The notes beneath the pieces were generated by a model that ran no database searches, was not told where the DNA came from, and saw only the letters and a program-made list of their open reading frames with translations. Positions 8,193 through 17,114 of a stretch of 34,860 nt of DNA are shown here, in pieces (positions within the stretch are counted from its first letter, which is position 1; every line of letters begins with the position of its first letter). The position numbers were made by a program, and so were the translations under genes. The stretch comes from a virus: positions 1 through 34,860 of IMG/VR virus record IMGVR_UViG_3300035698_015959; one strand, given 5' to 3'.

Positions 8193-11100
8193 ATGACTAC
8201 CATCAATTTCAAAAGCGCAGGTGTATCTGCCCGTGTTATTAACCTGACTGGCCCAACCGCCGTTCAACCAGTCGGTATTCCAGCTGGCGTTATTGGAACA
8301 TCAGTAAAGGGACCTGCGTTTGTACCAACTACTGTTGCAACCACTCAGGACTTTACCGTGGTCTTTGGAGCGCCAGCTGACGGTGCTGTCAACGGACCAT
8401 TGGCGGTAGGTGAGTGGCTTCGTAATCAACAGGCCGCAACCTTCCTGCGTGTTCTTGGTGTAGGCCAGGCTAGACGTCGAGAGACTTCGGGCGATAACCA
8501 AGGTCGAGTTGTTGGTGCGGGTTTTGTCGTTGGTGGCAGGCAGCCATCTACTGATGGCGCCTTGGTTGATAATGCTTACGCAAACACAGGTGGACCCGAA
8601 GGACGTCTTTACTTTCTGAATGCATTTATGTCCGAGGCAAACAGCTCTGGGCTTCTTACTTCTGCTGGCCTTTCAAGTGACGGCGTTCCGCTTGTTCGTG
8701 CTGTCCTAATGGCAGCTTCTGGAGTGATTCTTCGACTTTCCTCTTCGATAACTGGAGTTGTCTCGACCGCTCCTGCTGCATCATTACTCTCAACTGAGGC
8801 TACCGCTGCTGGTACCATGCTAGGTGCAATAAATCTAAATGGCGGTCGTCAAGAATTTGTCCTTTTCCTAAATGGTCACAAGGGCTCGGATGTACTATAC
8901 CCTCGTGTTATCACGGCATCTCTTGACATCGAAGCACCAAACTACCTTGGCCGTGTGCTAAACACCGACCCTCTCCTTATGGAGAAGGCGGGCCACGTAC
9001 TTTACGCAGATTGGTCTGTCCACTCCAACCTTGCAGTTGTGACTTCTTCAAATGCAGTATCAACTTTTGCAAGTGGCGTAAATCCAAGCATCGCTGTTGG
9101 TGTTGAGCCAGCTATTTTCCTTGCGACTGGCTCTAATGCCAGAAACTCGGGTTCGGTCGTGGCCCCAAGTTTCGAAAACTTTGAAGACCGCTTCAAGACG
9201 CCCAAGTCTCCCTGGATCGTGTCACAGAAGTTTGGTGGCAAGCCTAAGAACCTTATCCGTATCCATACACTGAGCGATGGTGCCTACGAGAATGAACAAA
9301 TCAAGTGGTCTATCGAGAACTTGACTCCATCCGTTTCAGACGCACAGCCTTACGGTACATTTGACCTACTTGTTCGTCGTTTCGGCGACACTGACAAAAG
9401 GCGTGAAGTAACCGAAGCCTGGAGGAACCTGTCTCTTAACCCAAGCTCAGACAACTATGTTGCACGAGTTATTGGTGACACACACGTGTTCTACAACTTC
9501 GAATCTGCCGAGGGTTCACAGAAGATTACAGAAAATGGCGAATACCCTAACCGTTCTAGCCTGATCCGTGTTGAAGTCTCTAACCTTGTAGACAACCAAG
9601 AGGTTGATGACTCAGCCCTTCCAATGGGTTTCCGTGGAATCCCCCACTTGGTTACTTCGGGTACAACAGCCCTAGCACCACTTACTAGCGCCACCGCTTT
9701 TGATGGTATCTTTAGCTCTGGCGCTGAGCCTGCATACAACGTAGTGCAGATGCCAGTTCAGTTCCGTGACAACCTAAACATAGGCTCGTCGGCAGCCCAA
9801 CGACCAGACAAGGGATTGTACTGGGGCATTCAGTTTGAGCGCAAACTTACTGTGGCTGAGTCTAACTCGACCACCGAGCCCGAGCGAAGCATCGCCGCCT
9901 TTACACGTTACTTCCCAGACTTCCAAACAGCCTGGCAGAGTGTGCTCGTTTCTAATAACGAGGGTGTGGCTGACGTTTCAGGTTCGGTTTTGGATGCTGA
10001 CCGCTTCAACAACAATCTGTTTACTCTTGAGAACGTCAGGATTGTTCAGACAGCTGCTGGTTTGGCTGACACTGTGTCTCTTGTTAGTTGGAGCTACGTG
10101 AGACAAGGGAATATCACCGCCAACAGCACCTGGAGACCGCTCGCTTCGTCCGACCTTACAGACGCATCTGTACGTCAGGTAGCTAAGTTTAGTGGCATTA
10201 TTCAAGGTGGTTTCGACGGTGTGCGTATCTTTGATGAAGATACCTCTGATATTACCAACAAGGCAATCACCGAAGAGATGAACAACTCAAATCGTGGTAC
10301 ATCTGACGGTCCATCTGTCAAGTCTTACGCAACTGCTCTTGAGATTATGTCTGATGATACAGAAACTGACATTCAGCTTCTTGCTATCCCAGGCATCCGT
10401 CACCCAATCATTACAGATAACGCTACTCTCAAGACTGAAGACCGCTTTGATGCCATGTACCTCATGGACATTGAGGAGTATGACACGCTCAATGCTCCAT
10501 TTACAGGTTCAAGTGAACAAGACTTGTCGGTTCGTTTCACCGCAAACAACCATAGTGCTCGTGGCCTGAACTCTTCATTCGCTGCTGCGTACTTCCCTGA
10601 CCTCATCGTACGAGACGCATTCAACAACACTATCCGTCAGGTTCCACCGTCGGTAGCTGTTCTCGGTGCATTTGCACTCAATGATTCCATTGGATTCCCA
10701 TGGTACGCACCAGCAGGTTTCGCCCGTGGCGCCCTACAGACAACTGAAGAGGCTTTCATCCCGCTTAACCGTGACAACATGAATGCCTTGCAGGATGTCA
10801 AAGTCAACCCGCTTGTTTCCTTTGCAGGTTCAGAAGGTGTAGTTGTCTGGGGTCAGCGCACTCTCCTCGGCAAGGACTCAGCTCTTGAGCGTGTAAATGT
10901 TCGTAGACTGCTTATCAGCCTTCGTCGACAAGTCCGCCAGGTCGCCCGTCGCTTCATCTTCGAGCCAGGCCGTGAAGAAACCCTTGCAAGGTTTTCACAG
11001 CTTGTAAATCCAATCATGAAGAGGGTCCAAGACCAGAAGGGTGTTGAGCGCTTCTTGGTGAGAATCGATACCACAACCACCACTCAAACGGACGTTGAAA

Positions 11101-11207
11101 ACCGTACCATTCGTGGTCAGATTTTCCTTGTCCCAACCAAGACCCTTGAGTTCTTGTCCATTGATTTCGTTGTAACCAACCAGGGTAACTTCGTCACCAG
11201 CGTATAG
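8193..11207 (+). CDS. Contractile tail sheath protein 2, T4 gp18-like paralogue
   Basis: This is a second complete sheath protein. It shares with sheath 1 the N-terminal PAGVIGTSVKGPAFVPTTV block, the central PKSPWIVSQ, SDGAYENEQIKWSI and LSLNPSSDNYVARVIGD blocks, the late LNDSIGFPWYAPAGFARGAL block and the terminal LEFLSIDFVVTNQG strand. The order and length (1004 against 1026 aa) agree throughout, but identity is modest, so the duplication is old and both copies are maintained. GGAGAG lies 6 bases before the start. The protein may co-assemble with sheath 1, form a different part of the sheath, or be an alternative version. Nothing in the sequence indicates that either gene is broken. Confidence 0.93.
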   Translation: MTTINFKSAGVSARVINLTGPTAVQPVGIPAGVIGTSVKGPAFVPTTVATTQDFTVVFGAPADGAVNGPLAVGEWLRNQQAATFLRVLGVGQARRRETSGDNQGRVVGAGFVVGGRQPSTDGALVDNAYANTGGPEGRLYFLNAFMSEANSSGLLTSAGLSSDGVPLVRAVLMAASGVILRLSSSITGVVSTAPAASLLSTEATAAGTMLGAINLNGGRQEFVLFLNGHKGSDVLYPRVITASLDIEAPNYLGRVLNTDPLLMEKAGHVLYADWSVHSNLAVVTSSNAVSTFASGVNPSIAVGVEPAIFLATGSNARNSGSVVAPSFENFEDRFKTPKSPWIVSQKFGGKPKNLIRIHTLSDGAYENEQIKWSIENLTPSVSDAQPYGTFDLLVRRFGDTDKRREVTEAWRNLSLNPSSDNYVARVIGDTHVFYNFESAEGSQKITENGEYPNRSSLIRVEVSNLVDNQEVDDSALPMGFRGIPHLVTSGTTALAPLTSATAFDGIFSSGAEPAYNVVQMPVQFRDNLNIGSSAAQRPDKGLYWGIQFERKLTVAESNSTTEPERSIAAFTRYFPDFQTAWQSVLVSNNEGVADVSGSVLDADRFNNNLFTLENVRIVQTAAGLADTVSLVSWSYVRQGNITANSTWRPLASSDLTDASVRQVAKFSGIIQGGFDGVRIFDEDTSDITNKAITEEMNNSNRGTSDGPSVKSYATALEIMSDDTETDIQLLAIPGIRHPIITDNATLKTEDRFDAMYLMDIEEYDTLNAPFTGSSEQDLSVRFTANNHSARGLNSSFAAAYFPDLIVRDAFNNTIRQVPPSVAVLGAFALNDSIGFPWYAPAGFARGALQTTEEAFIPLNRDNMNALQDVKVNPLVSFAGSEGVVVWGQRTLLGKDSALERVNVRRLLISLRRQVRQVARRFIFEPGREETLARFSQLVNPIMKRVQDQKGVERFLVRIDTTTTTQTDVENRTIRGQIFLVPTKTLEFLSIDFVVTNQGNFVTSV

Positions 11208-11228
11208 GTCCAAACCTAAAGGAAATCC

Positions 11229-12482
11229 GTGAAGCTCACGAAAGTTCAACTAAAAGAGATGATTCGTCAGGCTGTTAGGCAACAGCTTGGCGAGTCGCCA
11301 ATTGAAGAAACAGTATATATTGGTTCAATCAAAAAGGGCATGGCGGCTGGAAAGGCTGCTGCGAACCGTGTTGATAGTCCTTCATACCGTTCTTCAAAAG
11401 GCGAAACCTGGGAAGAAGAGCTTGGCCGCATAGACAAGCAAGCTAAACTTAAAAGGGACATGGAACGACGATTTGCCTCCGCAGGTAAGTACTGGAAGAA
11501 GGTATTTGGTGAGGAGGCTAATGTTTACTACATGCAAGCCCAAATTGATGTCGGCGGCCCATTTAGGGTGAATATCAAACTAGAAGAACGTGATTCTTTT
11601 GCCGAACAAATCTTTGTAGTGAGCCTACTGAAAACAACCCAGACACTTGAAACGAAAGACTTCGGCATCGGCATCGGGGCCAAAGAAAATATCGCCCGCT
11701 ACGTCAAGAAAATGAAGAAGAAGTTTCAACAGGGTGGACTAAGCGAAGGTCATATGGCTAAAAGCCTAAGGCTTATACTTAGAGAAAATGAAAACAGACC
11801 TATGAAAGTTAACAAAAGACAGTTACAAGAGATGGTTCGTTTGGCTATCCGCAAGCAGCTAAACGAGCGCCACGGCGTTTATTCCCCTGATGGCGGAATG
11901 TCTCAGAATGATATCGCAATCCACTTGGAAAAAGAACGTGAAAAGAAGCGTAAAAGTGATGACGTCAACAAGAAACGCCAGGCTACCAAGAAATCTGCTC
12001 GGGGCATGGAACTTGAATGCGGTCCAGACATGGACCGTAGGCCCGACAGGAATAAAGAACCACGTAAGCTATCGGATTTATTTGCAGACGGCGACAGAGA
12101 GCTAGGAGAGGCCATGTACGAGCAATCTGGTGGTACCATGGATGACTTCTGTTCAGCTTATATTGAAGCAGCTCTTTGGAGCAGCACAGATGATTCAAGT
12201 GGCCAGCCTTTAGACGTGAACTACGAATCTGCTGACATCTCCGAAGAGACTCTTAGAAAAATGCAATCTGATTGCGACAAGTTTCAGGAGCTTGCAGGTG
12301 AAATGATTGATGGGCGTGAAGAGAGGGCTGGACACGATTTCTGGCTAACCCGCAATGGACATGGTTCTGGCTTTGCTGATGGACAGTGGCCTGAATACGA
12401 AAAAGAGTTAACAGAACTTTCAAAAAAGTTTGGTGAGACATGGCTCATCGTTGGCGATAATAATGAAATTGAAGGAATGTAA
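11229..12482 (+). CDS. Tagged putative internal virion protein with two tag A copies, 417 aa
   Basis: The start is GTG with AAGGA upstream, chosen because it begins the tag KLTKVQLKEMIRQAV ending QLGE. A second copy (KVNKRQLQEMVRLAI ending QLNE) begins at residue 192 with its own ATG at 11802, so the protein looks like two tagged modules joined in one frame. A separate start at 11802 cannot be excluded. Between them lies an alpha/beta domain of unknown family. The second half is acidic with several Cys and Trp and resembles nothing I recognise. The tag forms an amphipathic helix ending in LxE, like a T4 capsid-targeting peptide with its gp21 cleavage site. Location between tail sheath and scaffold genes fits a packaged head protein. 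Function otherwise unknown. Confidence 0.7.
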   Translation: MKLTKVQLKEMIRQAVRQQLGESPIEETVYIGSIKKGMAAGKAAANRVDSPSYRSSKGETWEEELGRIDKQAKLKRDMERRFASAGKYWKKVFGEEANVYYMQAQIDVGGPFRVNIKLEERDSFAEQIFVVSLLKTTQTLETKDFGIGIGAKENIARYVKKMKKKFQQGGLSEGHMAKSLRLILRENENRPMKVNKRQLQEMVRLAIRKQLNERHGVYSPDGGMSQNDIAIHLEKEREKKRKSDDVNKKRQATKKSARGMELECGPDMDRRPDRNKEPRKLSDLFADGDRELGEAMYEQSGGTMDDFCSAYIEAALWSSTDDSSGQPLDVNYESADISEETLRKMQSDCDKFQELAGEMIDGREERAGHDFWLTRNGHGSGFADGQWPEYEKELTELSKKFGETWLIVGDNNEIEGM

Positions 12483-12483
12483 A

Positions 12484-13152
12484 ATGAATTTTGAACTAAT
12501 ATTGAAAGAGGGATTTGACACTGATGATTCGGTTGTCAGGGAGCTGAAGATCTTCATCGACAATGATGGTGAGCTTTACCGTCAGCGCACAATGCCCATT
12601 ATGAAGAACCTCGCACGAAAAATGCGAAAGGGCAACTACGATCCAAGCAAGGCAACCAAACTCTGGATGTACCTTGTAAATGATGGTGCCAAAAAATACG
12701 CCAAGGAATTTGGCGGCGATCCTAAGGGCTGGCATGAAATGTTCCCAAAGGCAATTCGTATGGCTGTAGCTCAAGAACTAGCTGATGAATTTCAAAGTGA
12801 GGTTGACGCTGGCGGGTACGATGTTGAGGAACTCTCAATGAGGGAAAACAAAGTTGTTCGTGTCTCAAAAAGTCAACTAAGAGAAATGGTCCGCAAGACT
12901 ATCCGCAAACAGCTCAATGAGGCTGCTGGGTCCCGTGAGTGGGACTTACTTGAGAAAATTCGTGATGGTGGTGCAGATGACACCTCCATCCTTGAGGAAC
13001 TCATGAGAGCCATGTCTTCAGTCGAAGCTACTCAAAACCTTGAGTGGATTGCACAAATGTGGGATGTCGAACTTGAGGGTGATGATGATGGCGAAGATGA
13101 AGCTTGGATGGAAGACGACGACCTTGATGAGATCGTTGCTCCAGATTGGTAG
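12484..13152 (+). CDS. Putative internal virion protein with internal tag A, 222 aa
   Basis: The ATG follows the previous stop by one base. The N-terminus MNFELILKEGF is a short hydrophobic helix with an LKE site, like T4 capsid-targeting peptides. Residues 20-120 are a helical domain with WMYLVNDGAKKYAKEFGG that I have seen in small phage proteins but cannot name. A tag A copy (RVSKSQLREMVRKTIRKQLNE) occupies residues 126-146, and a very acidic tail follows. The arrangement suggests fusion of one cargo domain with a second tagged unit. Neighbours on both sides carry the same tag and are separated by 1 and 6 bases, so they are co-transcribed. Confidence 0.7.
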   Translation: MNFELILKEGFDTDDSVVRELKIFIDNDGELYRQRTMPIMKNLARKMRKGNYDPSKATKLWMYLVNDGAKKYAKEFGGDPKGWHEMFPKAIRMAVAQELADEFQSEVDAGGYDVEELSMRENKVVRVSKSQLREMVRKTIRKQLNEAAGSREWDLLEKIRDGGADDTSILEELMRAMSSVEATQNLEWIAQMWDVELEGDDDGEDEAWMEDDDLDEIVAPDW

Positions 13153-13158
13153 GAAAAT

Positions 13159-13593
13159 ATGAAAGTTGCTAAAAATCAACTTATACGAATGATTCGTGAG
13201 GCAGTTCGAGAGCAGCTAGACCCAAACGATTCAGATGACAGGGGCGCTGTCCTGGCCAACTTACGCAGACGGCTTGATGGAGGTTCGAAGCTGCATGCTA
13301 TCGGAGACGGGACATCGGACAACATTTACGGGCTTGTGAAGGCCAACTCCTCTGATGAGGCTAGGACAGTAGCTCGTGAGGCTGGACTTGATGATTATGC
13401 AGTTGACGAGGTCAACAGCAACGTAGTCAGACGTCTTGAGAAGCAAGCTGCAAGCTATGCCAGGCGTCGCCAAGAGAGAAAAGCTGCCAAGTATACCAAA
13501 GATGCCAAATTAATTCAGGGGTTCTTGGATTCTGACAAAAACACCATTGACCTCGGCAACAGACCAATCATGACGGTTGACCTTGATCTCTGA
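13159..13593 (+). CDS. Tagged putative internal virion protein, 144 aa
   Basis: The protein begins with tag A (KVAKNQLIRMIREAVREQLD), but here the last position is Pro instead of Glu. The usual LxE is therefore lost and this copy may not be cleaved at that point. The rest is a charged helical protein with an SDEARTVAREAGLDDY segment and a Lys/Arg-rich middle. No known domain, signal peptide or membrane segment is visible. It follows the preceding gene by 6 bases, with GGAAAA ahead of the start. Role as packaged cargo is inferred from the tag and the neighbours. Confidence 0.7.
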   Translation: MKVAKNQLIRMIREAVREQLDPNDSDDRGAVLANLRRRLDGGSKLHAIGDGTSDNIYGLVKANSSDEARTVAREAGLDDYAVDEVNSNVVRRLEKQAASYARRRQERKAAKYTKDAKLIQGFLDSDKNTIDLGNRPIMTVDLDL

Positions 13594-13601
13594 GATTTAA
13601 T

Positions 13602-13829
13602 GTGAAACTCACTAAAACACAATTGAAAGAGATGATCAAAGAGGCTGTGCAGAGTCAGCTTGATGAATCGGGAATTCTTGAACGTCGTGTTATGAAGCTT
13701 GATCGGTTTCGTAGTGAAGTAAATCTCTCTTCATATGAGCTTCTGGAGGATATCGTTGAAATGCTTGATGAGGACATGTGGCGTCAGGTAGTTATTGGTT
13801 TAAAAGACAAGTACGGATACAAGATCTGA
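13602..13829 (+). CDS. Small tagged putative virion protein, 75 aa
   Basis: A GTG start is chosen because it begins tag A (KLTKTQLKEMIKEAV ending QLDE), nearly identical to the copy at 11229, and because ATG at 13599 runs straight into a stop. After the tag only about 50 residues remain. They form two or three helices including YELLEDIVEMLDEDMWRQVV and a C-terminal LKDKYGYKI. The size fits a small internal head peptide. No enzymatic motif is seen. Confidence 0.65.
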   Translation: MKLTKTQLKEMIKEAVQSQLDESGILERRVMKLDRFRSEVNLSSYELLEDIVEMLDEDMWRQVVIGLKDKYGYKI

Positions 13830-13848
13830 AAACGCCTTTTAGGTCCCT

Positions 13849-13856
13849 AATTTACT
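13849..13856 (+). promoter_or_regulatory. Candidate late promoter core (weak copy)
   Basis: AATTTACT lies 30 bases before the start of the next tagged gene and matches seven of eight bases of the TATTTACT core seen at 8111, 14412 and 34310. Assignment is by resemblance and placement only. Confidence 0.25.
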
Positions 13857-13886
13857 ATAGGGGAAGTCGTTGCAACCAGGAATAAG

Positions 13887-14393
13887 ATGAAACTCAACAA
13901 AACACAACTCAAAAAAATCCTCAAAGAGGTAGTACGTGAACTAGTAGACGAGGGTGCGTTTGATAACGTTATTAAAGAAAGTGTTAGTCCAAGAGCTAAT
14001 GTTGCCCGTCGACCTGCTGCAAATGACTTTGCTGCCTCGTACGGACAAAGAAGTGAACCGATGAGCAATGATCATAGTGAGAGACAACAGGATAGTCTAC
14101 GTGGTCAGGGCAGCAAGAATACACGACTCCAAGAGTTAACCCGCCGAGCAGCAGCAGAAGCATCTGGTGGTGACCCACAACAAGCTAAAATGATGGAAGC
14201 GATTTTCGCTGACACAGCCGCCAGTACACTTCAGCGGCAATTAGGTTACGAAAGCCATGGCTCAGCGGGGCTTTATAGCGGAGAACCAGACCCAGAGCAA
14301 GAACGCCAAGACATGGCAGCTTTGGACGTACTTAGTGGTGGAAAAGGCGCACAACATTGGGCTGCATTAGCATTTGGTAAGTACAATCAGTAG
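13887..14393 (+). CDS. Tagged putative internal virion protein, 168 aa
   Basis: The N-terminus is a divergent tag A copy (KLNKTQLKKILKEVVRELVDE), still ending in an LxE-like VDE. The remainder is hydrophilic and low in order: a Ser/Arg/Gln-rich middle, an Ala-rich helical part (AAAEASGGDPQQAKMMEAIFADTAAS) and a Gly-rich end. It resembles a flexible packaged protein rather than a folded enzyme. It is the last tagged gene before the head-assembly genes and is followed by a candidate late promoter. No family recognised. Confidence 0.7.
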   Translation: MKLNKTQLKKILKEVVRELVDEGAFDNVIKESVSPRANVARRPAANDFAASYGQRSEPMSNDHSERQQDSLRGQGSKNTRLQELTRRAAAEASGGDPQQAKMMEAIFADTAASTLQRQLGYESHGSAGLYSGEPDPEQERQDMAALDVLSGGKGAQHWAALAFGKYNQ

Positions 14394-14402
14394 GAACTCA
14401 AT

Positions 14403-14419
14403 AGTTCTACATATTTACT
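14403..14419 (+). promoter_or_regulatory. Candidate phage late promoter motif (head genes)
   Basis: AGTTCTACATATTTACT differs at one position from the motif at 8102-8118. The core ends 21 bases before the ATG at 14441, leaving room for a transcription start and the AAGGAAGG ribosome-binding site. It would drive the 14441 gene, the scaffold and the capsid genes. Confidence 0.4.
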
Positions 14420-14440
14420 ACCAAGAAGGAAGGTTCAATA

Positions 14441-14938
14441 ATGCCAACACACAAACAACTAGTAGTAGAAGTACCAAGCACCACACGTGCTAACGGTTCT
14501 TCTGACACAGAAGCACGCAAGACTTCATACCCAGGGTCCCCACTTTACAACAATCTGGGCGGCGCTCCGTCATACCTAACAGACGCAGCAGTCGAGACGT
14601 TCTTTGAGGGCGAGGTTATCGAAGGCGTGGTAGATGATGGCGGTCACACCTTTGGAACATTCAATCGTGATTACGCTGACGCACCAAATCTTGAAGAAGT
14701 TGTAACTGGTGGTGGTGGACTTCCTGGCTCCCCATACGCCCCTAACGTTGCGTCTCCACCCGAGGGACAAAACCCAGCAGACATCCCAGCTGAGGGTGCT
14801 GCCGTAACTGTGGCTGCACGAGGCGGCGGCGGACCTTTCCAGGGAAGCACGCTTACAAGCCCACACGAGACATCCGTGAATGTTGCTCGCCAGAAGATTG
14901 GCACGCTCATGTTCGGTAACTCAGAACCAACAGCCTAA
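14441..14938 (+). CDS. Hypothetical Gly/Pro-rich protein of the head module, 165 aa
   Basis: I recognise no family. The protein is rich in Gly, Pro, Thr and Val, has a run of four Gly twice, and shows no catalytic motif, membrane segment or tag. A strong ribosome-binding site (AAGGAAGG) lies ahead of the ATG. It is 19 bases upstream of the scaffold gene in what looks like one transcription unit with scaffold and capsid. A minor head or scaffold-associated structural protein is the most likely role, inferred from position alone. Confidence 0.65.
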   Translation: MPTHKQLVVEVPSTTRANGSSDTEARKTSYPGSPLYNNLGGAPSYLTDAAVETFFEGEVIEGVVDDGGHTFGTFNRDYADAPNLEEVVTGGGGLPGSPYAPNVASPPEGQNPADIPAEGAAVTVAARGGGGPFQGSTLTSPHETSVNVARQKIGTLMFGNSEPTA

Positions 14939-14957
14939 ACCTAATAAGGAATAACAA

Positions 14958-17114
14958 ATGACAGACCTGTTTACAGAAGCGCTGAAAGACGCACAAAAGA
15001 TCCGTGAGATTGCTGAGAAGGACGCCAAAAACCGTCTTGTAGAGGCTCTTACGCCTTACATCAAGAAGGTGATCGCTAAGGAATCAGTTGGTGACAGTGA
15101 CTTCTACTTTGAGCAGGTTGAGGACGATGAGCTTGACCTAGAAGCACAGCAACCTGCGCCTGCGGCTCAGCCAGCCCCAGCCCAAGGTGCACCAGCACCA
15201 GCACCAACCACAGCTCCAACCGCAACTGTTCCAACTGCCGACCCAGCTCCTATCGAGGACCCTGGGGCGCTTGGGGATGTTGGTGTGGACGCAAGTATGC
15301 CTGATGAAGAGGGTAAAATCGTTGTTGACTTCGATGACCTTTTCGTTGATGCAGATACCGATCAAGTAACCATTACACCACCAGGTGCTGGTGGTGAAGA
15401 AATGGGTGCGGCGCCCGTGGCAGCAACTGGCGAAGAGCCTATGCTTGACCTCGCACCAGAAGGCTCTGAGCTTGCTCCTGCCCCAGCAGGCGAAGCAGTT
15501 CCTGTCGAAGGTGAAGAGGAAGACCCACTTGACCTTTCAACAGAAGCAATTACTTTCAAGGAGTATCAGAGAGTTCTATCAGATCTTTCTGAACGAGTTG
15601 ATAGAGCACTTTATTCCAATCACGTGACAGATATTACACGTGAATCGCTTAAACAAAGACTTTTCGACCTATTGGAGGCCATTGATGGCATGCGTGGTCG
15701 TGGAAGCATTTCAAACAAACAAGCTCGTCTCAACGAAAACAAGTTGGAATTTTTGTTCTTAAAACTGAAAGAGGCGAGTTTGCACAATAGTTACTCATTG
15801 AGTAGCGAAACAAAAGGTACCAACAACATGAAGACTCTCAAAGAATATGCAGCACAGCTTTTCGAGGAAGACGAAAACCTCGCAAAAGATTCGGCCAGCA
15901 CTGGCGACAGCGGCATGCCAGTAGATGACGAATACTCTGAGCATGCAGCTGACGTCTCTGGTGTTGATCCAAAACTTGGAAAACCAGAAGACATCAGGGT
16001 CCACCAGGACCGACACACTCAAGAGGCAGATGCCCTTGAGGACACTGACAATCCCGAGGAAATGCCCTGGGATGAAGGTGAGCCTGGCTTAAAAGAAAAT
16101 AGTGCAGACGCAGACACCGATGCAAACGATGACGTAGCAGAGGGTGCAGCTGGATTTGGTGACACAAGAGAAGAACCAACAGCTGAGTTTGAAGTCGACG
16201 ACGCAGAACTTGCGGAAGCAGTACGCTCCATCCGCAAAGATAGTATCAAGAAGAAATTGGCCGCTCTCCGTGAGGCAGAGGACAAGGACAAGGCATTCGA
16301 AGTTGATGCATCAGAAGATTACCCAGATCCTGGCCCAGAAGGCGGTGAGGATCCTTCACATGAGCACCTAAAGGAGGGCGCAGGAATGATGGAAATGGAC
16401 ATGGACGGCGATGAAGAGCTTGAAGTAGTTGACGACATGGCACTTGACAGTGACCTAGACGATGCAGCTGACCTCGTACTTTCCGTAGACCTCCCACCTG
16501 AGGTGGAAGCAGAACTAGCTGAACTTGGTCTTGATGACCTTGATGTTGATGTCACCCTCAACGTTAGCTCCGATGATGAGCTTGATGATGAGCTTGATGA
16601 TGAGCTTGATGATGAGGAGGACGAAGTTCTCCAGGATGACATGGAAGAAATGGCAATGGAGAGTAAGAGATCAGCACACAGAGCACGCTTTCTTGAAAAG
16701 AAGCTTCGTCGTGCCAAAAAGATTCTTGAGGCCAAGAACAGAGAACTAGCATCCGTGAAGGGCCAGTTGGTAGAGACCAACCTCTTCACCAGCAAGGCTG
16801 TGTACTACAGCAAGTTCCTTCACAGGGCTCTAAACGAAAGTGCTCTTACCAAGAAGGCTCTACAGCAAATTGTTGAGCACCTTGATAGGGGTCGTACGGT
16901 TGCCGAAACAAAGGCAATCTACAAAAAGATTGAGCGCAAGCTCAACGAACACAATAACAAAGCTTCCCGCAAATTGGGCGGATCATCCTCGACGGTTACT
17001 CGACCAGGGAGCGCAAGCTTGAATGAGAGCAAGAACTCTTCTTCAGGCGAACATCCAGAAACTCAAACAGCTTCTCGTTGGCAGGTACTTGCTGGCATTA
17101 AAAAGGGCGAGTAA
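14958..17114 (+). CDS. Prohead core / scaffold protein, T4 gp22-like, extended and acidic
   Basis: The gene lies directly upstream of the capsid gene, the place of gp22 in T4. The 718-aa product is helical at the N-terminus (FTEALKDAQKIREIAEKD), then Ala/Pro-rich (about residues 65-100), very acidic through the middle, and coiled-coil near the C-terminus (RARFLEKKLRRAKKILEAK). At residue 291 an internal Met begins MKTLKEYAAQLFEED, which looks like a T4 capsid-targeting peptide, so two ancestral core proteins may be fused here. The last residues, SRWQVLAGIKKGE, carry the tag B motif also found on accessory proteins further downstream. Scaffold function and later proteolysis are inferred from position and composition. 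No prohead protease or portal gene is in the window. Confidence 0.72.
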   Translation: MTDLFTEALKDAQKIREIAEKDAKNRLVEALTPYIKKVIAKESVGDSDFYFEQVEDDELDLEAQQPAPAAQPAPAQGAPAPAPTTAPTATVPTADPAPIEDPGALGDVGVDASMPDEEGKIVVDFDDLFVDADTDQVTITPPGAGGEEMGAAPVAATGEEPMLDLAPEGSELAPAPAGEAVPVEGEEEDPLDLSTEAITFKEYQRVLSDLSERVDRALYSNHVTDITRESLKQRLFDLLEAIDGMRGRGSISNKQARLNENKLEFLFLKLKEASLHNSYSLSSETKGTNNMKTLKEYAAQLFEEDENLAKDSASTGDSGMPVDDEYSEHAADVSGVDPKLGKPEDIRVHQDRHTQEADALEDTDNPEEMPWDEGEPGLKENSADADTDANDDVAEGAAGFGDTREEPTAEFEVDDAELAEAVRSIRKDSIKKKLAALREAEDKDKAFEVDASEDYPDPGPEGGEDPSHEHLKEGAGMMEMDMDGDEELEVVDDMALDSDLDDAADLVLSVDLPPEVEAELAELGLDDLDVDVTLNVSSDDELDDELDDELDDEEDEVLQDDMEEMAMESKRSAHRARFLEKKLRRAKKILEAKNRELASVKGQLVETNLFTSKAVYYSKFLHRALNESALTKKALQQIVEHLDRGRTVAETKAIYKKIERKLNEHNNKASRKLGGSSSTVTRPGSASLNESKNSSSGEHPETQTASRWQVLAGIKKGE
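16572..16616 (+). repeat. 12-base tandem repeat coding for DDEL
   Basis: Three exact copies of GATGATGAGCTT, followed by a partial fourth, encode consecutive Asp-Asp-Glu-Leu units inside the acidic part of the scaffold. Such a repeat can gain or lose units by slippage without changing the frame. Confidence 0.9.

Noticed and set aside
13847-13862. Resemblance of the sequence near 13850 to the end of a T7 RNA polymerase promoter
   Set aside because: Only the ACTATAGGG part agrees and nothing suggests a T7-type polymerase; the core word fits the TATTTACT family better.
16319-16795. Long minus-strand frame rich in Ser opposite the scaffold gene
   Set aside because: It is the antisense shadow of the Asp/Glu repeats; GAT and GAG codons read as Ser/Leu-type codons on the other strand. 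No ribosome-binding site is seen.
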